From NCBI RefSeq assembly GCF_003614185.1, contig NZ_KZ987724.1:2209360-2273359 (forward strand): a stretch of 64,000 bases of DNA, given 5' to 3'. Origin of the DNA: Paenibacillus aceti (GTDB lineage Bacteria > Bacillota > Bacilli > Paenibacillales > Paenibacillaceae). The position numbers were made by a program, and so were the translations under genes. Of the stretch, positions 57,495-64,000 are shown in pieces. The notes under the pieces are model-generated. The model was given only the letters and a program-made list of their open reading frames with translations, did no database searches and had not been told where the DNA came from. Position 1 is the stretch's first letter. The number at the start of each line of letters is the position of its first letter.

Positions 57495-58841
57495 TTTTGC
57501 AGTAATCTGAGGCCTTGAGCCGTAAGGATTTTCGGACATAAAAAAGGGACTTCACCCCAACTTGGAGAAGTTTTCAAGTGACCAAACCCAAAAACCTCAA
57601 GGATGGAGGAAGTCACTTTGTATATTCTCCAAGAATGTCTGTTTTCCTTCGAAGAACTTTTAAAAATTCAACCCAAGGAGAGATTGCCGATCTTCTTCAG
57701 TTCTCTCGATCTGAGACCGTATGCCAAGGAACTGAGAAGCCGTTCACCCCGAGGCGCTGAGGGATACTGCAGACAAGGTATTCTACGAGCACTCTTGGCT
57801 GCGCCGCTTGAAGGAATAAGTACCTTTTCAGGGTTGCATAAGCGTTTGGATACGGATCTCCGGTTTCGTTATCAGTGTGGTCTTCCGCTGGATCGAGAAG
57901 CTCCTTCCATATCCACATTAAGCCGAGTTTTCTCAGAACTGACGAGAAAGGACTTGGCAAAACGGCTTTTTGAGGATTTGGTCACACGCTGTCAGCAGGA
58001 AGGTATCATAGAAGGCAGTAACGTCGCCATAGACAGCGCCGCTCTCCGCGCTTACGAGAAAAAGCAGCCCAAACGCAAAAGCGAGCAAACGGGTAATGCG
58101 AACTGGGGCGCAAAAATTGATTCCTTCGGCAATAAAATCACATGGTTTGGTTACAAAATTCATCTGGCGGTCGATACGAAAAGTGAATTGCCGATCGCCT
58201 TGGAAGTAACGCCGGCGCATGTCAATGATGGAGAAATGGCGCCGGGCCTGATCGAGAAAACAGCGTCCAGGACGAGCACACGATTTTTCATACTCGATGC
58301 GGGCTACGACCAAATGAAAGTTTATGAGGCCGCCCGCAACGTCAAGGCACAAGCCATCATTCCCCTTAATCTGCGGGGGGAGAAGGAACCGCCTGCTGGC
58401 ATGACCTCGAACGGAACACCGTGCTGTTCCATGGGTTATGCGATGACATACTGGGGAGTTGACGGCGATATGCATAAATTTCGCTGCCCGCATGCCACGG
58501 GTAAAGTCGACTGTCCGCTTGGCATGGCTGCCTGCTCGTCTTCAAACTATGGAATGGTCGTCAAAGTAAATGCGAAGGATGATCTCCGGCGATACAGCAT
58601 CCCTCATCGGGATACAAAGCGTTGGAAGGAACTTTACAATGAACGAACCAGCGTAGAACGCTGCAACTCCCGATTGAAAACCTATTTGACGGCAGACGCC
58701 GCACATGTCCGGGGCATTCAGAAAGTCACAACTCACCAGTATTTGAATGCCATTGTTCTGCTTGCATCTGCGCTCGCCGTTTCTCATCATTCAAAACGGG
58801 CTGCCGCTTAAAAAACGAGCTGTTCTAAAATTCTGCAAGTC
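57495..58841. mobile_element. Insertion sequence, IS4/IS5 superfamily (IS1182-like)
   Basis: Contains one transposase gene. The GC content is clearly higher than the flanking DNA. Approximate ends are taken from the weak inverted match TTTTGCAG (left) and CTGCAA (right); the true ends and any target duplication are not resolved. It separates the fibre gene from its terminator. Confidence 0.65.
57603..58811 (+). CDS. DDE transposase
   Basis: 402 residues. Catalytic residues can be placed: Asp in NVAIDSAALRAY, Asp in FFILDAGYD, Glu in YNERTSVERCNSRLK, which has the Y-x2-R-x3-E-x6-K pattern of this superfamily. An N-terminal DUF772-type domain (GYCRQGILRALLAAPLEGIS) is present. The reading frame is intact, so the IS may be active. 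Confidence 0.85.
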   Translation: MEEVTLYILQECLFSFEELLKIQPKERLPIFFSSLDLRPYAKELRSRSPRGAEGYCRQGILRALLAAPLEGISTFSGLHKRLDTDLRFRYQCGLPLDREAPSISTLSRVFSELTRKDLAKRLFEDLVTRCQQEGIIEGSNVAIDSAALRAYEKKQPKRKSEQTGNANWGAKIDSFGNKITWFGYKIHLAVDTKSELPIALEVTPAHVNDGEMAPGLIEKTASRTSTRFFILDAGYDQMKVYEAARNVKAQAIIPLNLRGEKEPPAGMTSNGTPCCSMGYAMTYWGVDGDMHKFRCPHATGKVDCPLGMAACSSSNYGMVVKVNAKDDLRRYSIPHRDTKRWKELYNERTSVERCNSRLKTYLTADAAHVRGIQKVTTHQYLNAIVLLASALAVSHHSKRAAA

Positions 58842-58955
58842 TGCCCTTTTCTTCACCCATATAATACCATTTTCGAAAATTACCCCTTAACGACAGTGAA
58901 TATGCTATCGCTTCTTCTCTGAAACGGAATTATGCAAAACACTCATGTAGTTTAG

Positions 58956-60281
58956 TTATGTAAAATCGTAACCATTTGGAGCCGATACAGTTACCTTATT
59001 CGTACCAACAACATTTATATCTTTACCTTCGATAGTTACAGTACCATTATCATGGGCTTTAATAGTGATTCCCATATCATCTAACTTAACCTCACGAATT
59101 GCCCCTGTATTACTCCTGTGATATGTAATATTGAGATTATCTGGTTCTTTTTTGATAAAAGCTTTTGCAGACTCGGAAGTTTTACCGTCACCTCTGCCTA
59201 ACTGCATTACTGGATAAGAGTCAACTCCCTGACCTTCGAGATAGAGTTTAAACTTTTCAACTGGTTCATATGTAAGATTATAAAATGGATATGATGTTGT
59301 CTCAGTGGTCAATTGTGATTTAGCAGCATCAACCCAATACAAAAGATTACCATTACCATCCTTTGCGTGTTGACGGTCTGTAATCGTACCTGTAACGAGT
59401 TTAAAATAATTATCACGTGCGTAGACATAATCAACACTGTCACCAATAGAATCCGATTTATCCAACGTTTTCAATGCATTAACAGTAAGGTTATTTATAA
59501 ATCCATCTTCAGCAGTTAGCGTTCCTGCTTGAATAAATTGAGCGTCAAGGGCTCCAACGCCAACTATATCCCAATTATTCATATAAAATTTTCGAGTTGT
59601 GGAATCCAATAAAGCGGTATTGTTTCCGTCTGTAACTTTAACCTTTTTAAATTTTGCTTGTCCAGACATATCGGCATGTGTTCTTAATTTGCGTAATTTC
59701 TTTTTGTCTTGAATCCTATACTCAAATTTGTTGATTTTAATATGATACTTGTCAGTTGCATCTAATTGATACAGTATACATTTTCCGCCTACTTTTTCAT
59801 CAACAACATGGTTATAAGCTCCTAGTATGGCTTGGTGAGGGCGAACACTTAGCTTGAATTGTTGATATATATAATCTATAGCGTCATCGCTATTTGCTCC
59901 TGCTGCCCCTAGATCATTATTTCTGATTATGTCTGGTAGAGTTTCAAAATTAAGCAAATTGCTAATTGTGTACATGACATACCTACCATTGTTATCAACT
60001 GTTAGTACGTAAACGCCAATTTCACCTTTATATTTGTCATATGCGTCCTTGGTGATTTTTTTAATATCGGAAAGTTGCTGATTACTAAATTCAATTTCCT
60101 CAAAAATTTGCTCAACTGCTGGTAAGTATCCCATACCAAAAACAATCTTATCACCAAAGACTCTGGCTTTCTCGCAGTTGTCATGTATGTGATAACTAAG
60201 ACCATTTTTTTCGGTGGATACTCTTGTATCACTGTAAATCCACGCTTTACCTTCATATCCTAGATAAACGATCATGCTCAT
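58956..60281 (-). CDS. Ntn-hydrolase-like domain fused to a fibre/spike protein
   Basis: 441 residues. Residues 1-190 look like a proteasome/HslV-type Ntn-hydrolase: SMIVYLGYEGKAWIYSDTRV at the start (Ser 2 as possible nucleophile after Met removal), then ARVFGDKIVFGMGYLPAVEQ and a central GAYNHVVDEKVGG. Residues about 230-441 are fibre-like (AGTLTAEDGFINNLTVNALK, then LQLGRGDGKTSESAK and a GTVTIEGKD end). It is in the capsid operon of an element that has no other tail gene. It may be the satellite's own receptor or spike component. The Ntn call is by eye. Confidence 0.6.
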   Translation of the reverse strand: MSMIVYLGYEGKAWIYSDTRVSTEKNGLSYHIHDNCEKARVFGDKIVFGMGYLPAVEQIFEEIEFSNQQLSDIKKITKDAYDKYKGEIGVYVLTVDNNGRYVMYTISNLLNFETLPDIIRNNDLGAAGANSDDAIDYIYQQFKLSVRPHQAILGAYNHVVDEKVGGKCILYQLDATDKYHIKINKFEYRIQDKKKLRKLRTHADMSGQAKFKKVKVTDGNNTALLDSTTRKFYMNNWDIVGVGALDAQFIQAGTLTAEDGFINNLTVNALKTLDKSDSIGDSVDYVYARDNYFKLVTGTITDRQHAKDGNGNLLYWVDAAKSQLTTETTSYPFYNLTYEPVEKFKLYLEGQGVDSYPVMQLGRGDGKTSESAKAFIKKEPDNLNITYHRSNTGAIREVKLDDMGITIKAHDNGTVTIEGKDINVVGTNKVTVSAPNGYDFT

Positions 60282-60463
60282 ATAGTCACCTTAAGATACT
60301 CAATTTGATCTGCTTTAAAACTAACAGGTTCCTTTGTGTCAAAGTTAAAATTTAACTCATATCCCTTAGATAATCCGTCAATTACTTGTTGTACCTGTTC
60401 GCTTGTGTACTCTGCCCATCCATTTGCCTGAGTTCCATCAGTAAATTTAAATGATAGTTTCAT
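60278..60463 (-). CDS. Small protein of element 2 (61 residues)
   Basis: Starts MKLSFKFTDGTQANGWAEYT, ends EPVSFKADQIEYLKVTI. A small beta-type protein. It overlaps the fibre gene by 4 bases, so it is probably coupled to it. Unknown. Confidence 0.55.
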   Translation of the reverse strand: MKLSFKFTDGTQANGWAEYTSEQVQQVIDGLSKGYELNFNFDTKEPVSFKADQIEYLKVTI

Positions 60464-60486
60464 TTTATTATTATCTCCTTTAATTT

Positions 60487-60675
60487 CTATTTTTTAGTAT
60501 TATCATGTGTCAAAATATAATTACAGTAACTTGCATAATGATCACTTGTTAGTGTGTTTCTTCCGTTTTCGTGAGCGCAAACATATGAGATTGATCTATC
60601 AATATGCTTTGCAATTTCTGTTAGTGTGAGTTTTCTAGAAATGCGTTCAAGTCTCCATTTAGTCCTATCGTCCAT
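60487..60675 (-). CDS. Small XRE-type regulator in the capsid operon (62 residues)
   Basis: HTH region RKLTLTEIAKHIDRSISYVC, then AHENGRNTLTSDHYASYCNY. It lies between the capsid terminator and the next gene. It could regulate the element 2 late genes; no other repressor was recognised in the element. Confidence 0.65.
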   Translation of the reverse strand: MDDRTKWRLERISRKLTLTEIAKHIDRSISYVCAHENGRNTLTSDHYASYCNYILTHDNTKK

Positions 60676-60715
60676 TATATAAACACTCCTTTAGTTCCAG
60701 TTCAAAATTGAAGAT

Positions 60716-60744
60716 AAAAAAGAGAGTAGGAACCCCTACCCTCT
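60716..60744 (-). terminator. Terminator after the capsid gene of element 2
   Basis: AGAGGGTAGGGGTTCCTACT, then CTCT and TTTTTT on the minus strand. It may limit readthrough from the strongly expressed capsid gene. Confidence 0.85.
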
Positions 60745-60753
60745 GGTTATGTA

Positions 60754-61617
60754 TTAGGCAATTGCAAACGATGCGGCAGCTTTACTATTAAGTAGCTTCA
60801 ATCCGAATTGAGTTTCTAAGTAAACTGATTGTTTAGAACCGCTAACTGGTTCTACTTGTCCGTGAAATGGAATCAAGATACCCAACTCTAAATATTCAGG
60901 ATTAACTACAAACAGTTTATTTGTGATTTTCTCTGTTAATACGAACCGAACACGACCAAATGGGGAAACATACTCCTCCACATCAACACCTGCTAGGCTG
61001 TCTTTAGCAAAATACTGGAAGTTTTTGAAGTCATTAAGTTTAAGTTTCATTTGTGCTGGTAAATAGCAAAGCATATTATCACCGCTACCAGCGTTATACA
61101 TCTTCTCGATAGTTTCAAGAAACTTTGTTTCCGTGAATGTTGCATTTGTCACCTGGTTAGCCGTATTAATTTGTTCGAGAATTCCATCTGTCTTATATGT
61201 TTTCGTTGCAGATTCAAACCCTTTAACCCCATTGATTAACCTGTCTTCAATAGCTAACTTGATAGCCTTAGTTTTATTTGCAATATCCTTTGCCAAAAGA
61301 TCACCAATACCAACCGCCGAACTGTGTTGTGCCGTATTTGATACTGCCGCAGTAACCCCAATCAATTCGCAAAAATTTGACATAGGTTCGAGTGAGTCAT
61401 CAACACGGTCTGGTGCGTCTGCTGATTCTGCTAAAGTTACGGCTGCCGCCTCATTAATAGCTTCTTCAATCCAATTCATAGTTGGTGACGTTGCTTTTAC
61501 AGTCTTATTTAGTAAAAGTGTAGTAAAAGGGGTTTTAACTGGTGTTGTTTGGATGAGAACATCCTTCATATCAATGTTTTGACCTGGAACAAAATTATCA
61601 GTTGTAAAAGTATTCAT
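60754..61617 (-). CDS. Major capsid protein of element 2 (DUF5309/SU10-like)
   Basis: 287 residues. The HK97-fold pattern is visible: IQTTPVKTPFTTLLLNKTVK in the N-arm, then FCELIGVTAAVSNTAQHSSA, NTANQVTNATFTETKFLETI (the long helix) and FVLTEKITNKLFVVNPEYLE. It is smaller than and unlike the element 1 coat protein (332 residues). Confidence 0.85.
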   Translation of the reverse strand: MNTFTTDNFVPGQNIDMKDVLIQTTPVKTPFTTLLLNKTVKATSPTMNWIEEAINEAAAVTLAESADAPDRVDDSLEPMSNFCELIGVTAAVSNTAQHSSAVGIGDLLAKDIANKTKAIKLAIEDRLINGVKGFESATKTYKTDGILEQINTANQVTNATFTETKFLETIEKMYNAGSGDNMLCYLPAQMKLKLNDFKNFQYFAKDSLAGVDVEEYVSPFGRVRFVLTEKITNKLFVVNPEYLELGILIPFHGQVEPVSGSKQSVYLETQFGLKLLNSKAAASFAIA

Positions 61618-61643
61618 TATTTCAACATCTCCTAAAATTTGTA

Positions 61644-62057
61644 TTATTTAAACAAAGCCTTGATCATACCAAGAGTATCCCCTTTAGCTGCTGACCGTTC
61701 GTATGCACTCGTTTGTTTGTGATTATCTGGTACGAATGACTTATTTACTGTCCGTGCTTCCAAAACTGTAGAAAGGTTATCAATTTTACTTTGCATTTCA
61801 CTTTCATCATCAGCACTAACATAGTCAATAAAGTCAATTAGGTTTGCCTTTTCCAATGCAGACACAAGTCTTTGATGATTCAACTCAGCCTGTAGTTGTT
61901 TAATCATCTTTTCCTGTTCGCTTTCTTCTTTGGGCTGAAACTTGAGCAATTCATCCCGTTCAGCAATCACTGGGGCTAATTGTTCTGATTCCCAAGTCGC
62001 CTTTTCATCAGCAATAATTTGATTGATATGAGTTTGTTGTTCTTCTGTAAATTCCAT
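61644..62057 (-). CDS. Scaffolding protein of element 2
   Basis: 137 residues, directly upstream of the capsid gene. It is charged and helical (LKFQPKEESEQEKMIKQLQA, then AYERSAAKGDTLGMIKALFK at the end, the capsid-binding helix). No protease is encoded in the element, so the head is probably assembled without proteolysis. Confidence 0.75.
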   Translation of the reverse strand: MEFTEEQQTHINQIIADEKATWESEQLAPVIAERDELLKFQPKEESEQEKMIKQLQAELNHQRLVSALEKANLIDFIDYVSADDESEMQSKIDNLSTVLEARTVNKSFVPDNHKQTSAYERSAAKGDTLGMIKALFK

Positions 62058-63589
62058 TTAAAACACCTTCCTTTTGATTAGATTTGAAGTTCAATTTTGA
62101 AATCAAAGAATAGGAAAGAAGCCTAGCCGAGTGACTAGACTTAATTCCATCATCCACTAATGAGATGATAAGTTAGAGGAGATAAATAATATTAAATTGA
62201 AACTAAAATTAAAGCACTATTGACCGAGTTGACTGGACTTAGTTAGGTTCAACAAACTAAATCATAATAATCAATCCTCTCAATAATGTAGAAGGCTAAA
62301 GCCCTCTATGAACCGTATATCAACCCCAAGGAAGGTATAAGCAAGGATATACGGATTATACAGGGATTTATACTCTCTATCTATATATAAAAAATATTAT
62401 TTTTATTCTCTCTTTGCTTTTCTGTCTTATAATTTCTTCTGTGTTCCTTCCAACACAGCTCACAATATTTCCTAATTTTACCTCTGTTTTCGATCTTGTT
62501 AGGTTATTGTAGTGTCCTCCATAGTAGACACTTATCTTTTATAGTTAATAATATTATTAATTCCTTTGAGACGACTAAAATAATCAGTTAAATCAACGTA
62601 TTATTAGAATAATGAGCTAAGGTAGTTTTACTATTAGAAATAGATGACATACAAATTACGTTGATTTTATTGAGTTTTATGATGATTTCTAAATGTCGGA
62701 TTTTTGCCTATTTCTATTAATTCTATCCCATTCTCTCTGTTTCTCTAGTCTATTTTCCTTCCTACATGACTCACAGAATTTAGTACGATTGGATTTCTTT
62801 TCTGTTTTCGATCCTGTTAGGATTATGTAGTCCCTCCATTAAAGACGTTTATCTTTTCATGTATTCATATATTTCACGTTTTAAAATTCACTAAAAAACA
62901 CAATGAAATCAAGTGATTTTAAAATTACTTATAGAAATTATTTTAAAGATAGCAAATATAAATATGTAAAAAAACGTTGATTTTATTGAGTTATTTATTG
63001 TTTTCTAAATGCTAACAGATTCATCTTGCTCCCAATTTTATATTCTCCCTTTAATTTTAGTTTTGATAAGAAAAGTACCCCTTATCATATGGGAACCTTT
63101 GATACCATTAAAAAACCCTTGTTATATATGGGAATTTCACTATATTTATTTTAAAAGTGTGTCGTTTTTGGTGAAACCCCCTATACTTTGGACATTAGGT
63201 TAGGATATGCTCTCCCTTAAAGACCATTATGTTTTTAGTACATTTTAATTTCGATTTGTAAAAAATCCTTTATGTATAAGGGTTTTTGGTTTCAAGTAAA
63301 GATTCATTTGCGATGTTATATGTATATAAAGATTAAAATATCCAATGTTTATATGGATTTATACAAGAAAGCTATTTGCTAACAATCTTTTGCCCTTCTT
63401 TTGCGCATAAGCTCCCTTTGATATTCTTTTCTATGTATATCGCGACACGAACTACAATATTTTCTACTGACCACTTTACTTTGTTTCTCGAACACTTTAT
63501 AATAATACCAAGTTGTTTTTAAAGTTAGTGGTTTATTGAATATAGACGTATAATAACCCTTTTGGGACGTACATTTGACCTCTGTTTAT
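62058..63589. other. 1.5-kb AT-rich region without an intact gene
   Basis: It holds imperfect repeats spaced by about 315 bp and three frame-disrupted remains of a small Cys-finger protein on the minus strand. Shared segments include ACGTTGATTTTATTGAGTT at about 62658 and 62973. The region may hold the promoter of the capsid operon and possibly the replication origin of the satellite. Confidence 0.5.
62395..63420 (-). pseudogene. Degenerate copies of a small Cys-finger gene
   Basis: Minus-strand frames at about 62400-62470, 62705-62790 and 63380-63480 end with RKYCELCWKEHRRNYKTEKQ, FCESCRKENRLEKQREWDRI and RKYCSSCRDIHRKEYQREL. Each has CxxC followed by a basic helix. In the first two the upstream GGAGG/ATG lies in a different frame, so they appear decayed. 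None has a proper start in frame. Confidence 0.45.
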
Positions 63590-63634
63590 TTGACAGGGTG
63601 GGGGTCAGTGGTTCGAGCCCACTACAGATCATTA
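63590..63634. repeat. Att core, right copy (end of element 2)
   Basis: 45 bp identical to 47208-47252. The CCACC anticodon stem of the left copy is missing here, so identity with the tRNA starts at the anticodon loop. It is followed directly by a strong terminator, as expected at the chromosomal end of the former tRNA locus. Confidence 0.85.
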
Positions 63635-63636
63635 AG

Positions 63637-63663
63637 AAAAACCCTTGCATAGCAAGGGTTTTT
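63637..63663. terminator. Terminator of the original tRNA locus
   Basis: AAAAACCCTTGC, AT, AGCAAGGG and TTTTT: strong and bidirectional. It lies 2 bases past the att core. Confidence 0.85.
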
Positions 63664-63783
63664 GCTTGTTCTAGGAGATTTGTTTGTATACAACGTGCTA
63701 CAAACTAGGCCTTTTGGTCAAACGGGTATCGATCATTGTTCAGATTCGGGAAAATAAACCTAGAAATTCGGACAAACGAAAAC

Positions 63784-63822
63784 AAGCACACCTCCACAGT
63801 TAAGCATAGGTGTGCTTGTAAG
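63784..63822 (-). terminator. Terminator of the SLH gene
   Basis: ACAAGCACACCT...AGGTGTGCTTGT with TTTTCGTTT on the minus strand, 11 bases past the stop codon. Confidence 0.85.
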
Positions 63823-63832
63823 TCAGTACAAT

Positions 63833-64000
63833 TTACTTAATCATAATATTGTAAAGTATCTGCGCAAATTCCGCTCTGGTTGCTTTATCTACTGGTAAGA
63901 TGTTACCGTTAGATCCAGATATAACTCCGGCATTTACAAAGAATGTCATAGCATCCATTGCATAAGCAGAAACTGTACCTGCATCTTTAAAGTCTTTCAG
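63833..64000 (-). CDS. SLH-domain protein, C-terminal end only
   Basis: The frame is open from the window edge to TAA at 63833-63835. The visible 55 residues read LKDFKDAGTVSAYAMDAMTF, then FVNAGVISGSNGNILPVDKA and TRAEFAQILYNIMIK. This is a complete last SLH repeat with the usual TRAEFA end. SLH domains bind the cell wall in Paenibacillus and relatives. This gene is chromosomal and marks the right end of the integrated elements. Confidence 0.9.
   Translation of the reverse strand: MKDFKDAGTVSAYAMDAMTFFVNAGVISGSNGNILPVDKATRAEFAQILYNIMIK

Larger units (their letters stand above)
47208..63634. mobile_element. Element 2: capsid-forming phage satellite (cf-PICI-like)
   Basis: About 16.4 kb bounded by the 45-bp repeat, with its own integrase at the left end. 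It encodes primase, small and large terminase, portal, scaffold, capsid, a connector and a fibre-like protein, but no tape measure, tail tube, tail chaperone or lysis gene. It is visibly more AT-rich than element 1. Capsid-forming PICIs have this content and use helper tails. A decayed prophage that lost its tail genes is the alternative. An IS is inserted at 57.5-58.8 kb. Confidence 0.75.

Noticed and set aside
57933-58493. A 186-codon minus-strand ORF across the transposase
   Set aside because: Antisense shadow of an intact transposase.

Overview
The window is from a low-to-moderate GC Firmicute, most likely Paenibacillus or a close relative. Reasons: strong AGGAGG ribosome binding sites with frequent TTG/GTG starts, PBSX/SPP1-style phage modules (XkdX, DnaI-type loader, YopX, Cse60-like), and a chromosomal S-layer-homology (SLH) gene at the right edge. 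Almost all of the window is two integrated elements lying head to tail at one tRNA-derived attachment site.

Element 1 (position 1 to about 47.25 kb, left end outside the window) is a siphovirus-type prophage. Read in its own direction (minus strand, right to left) it has: tyrosine integrase, ImmA-like protease and CI-like repressor (plus strand), a five-operator switch, a Cro-like protein, an excisionase-like HTH protein, a ParB-like protein, an ORF6C protein, a recombination block (SMC/Rad50-like ATPase, Rad52/Sak-type annealing protein, SSB), a replication block (Rep protein with iterons inside its gene, DnaI-like loader, its own DnaN sliding clamp), nucleases and an SNF2 helicase, about 30 small early genes, an ArpU/RinA-like late regulator, then terminase, portal, protease/scaffold, capsid, connectors, tail tube, a tail chaperone pair with a likely +1 frameshift, a 1648-residue tape measure, and baseplate and fibre genes. 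Lysis genes are not in the window. A second divergent promoter switch with its own XRE-type regulator lies at 30.9-31.1 kb.

Element 2 (47.21-63.63 kb) is about 16.4 kb, or about 15.1 kb without an IS inserted in it. It is bounded by a 45-bp perfect direct repeat that is the 3' part of a tRNA-Val(GAC). It is much more AT-rich than element 1. It carries an integrase, two small plus-strand genes, an archaeo-eukaryotic-type primase, small and large terminase, portal, scaffold, major capsid, a connector, an Ig-domain neck-like protein and an Ntn-hydrolase/fibre fusion. It has no tape measure, tail tube, tail chaperone or lysis gene. This is the content expected of a capsid-forming phage satellite (cf-PICI-like) that packages its own DNA and borrows tails, and I regard it as the most interesting system here. 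An IS4/IS5-superfamily insertion sequence interrupts it at 57.5-58.8 kb. A 1.5-kb AT-rich region with imperfect repeats of about 315 bp separates its capsid operon from the right att site.

The right edge (63.6-64.0 kb) is chromosome: the terminator that probably served the tRNA, then the end of an SLH-domain gene. The intact tRNA-Val(GAC) gene should lie to the left of element 1, outside the window.

All functional calls are from reading the translated sequence. No database search was run.
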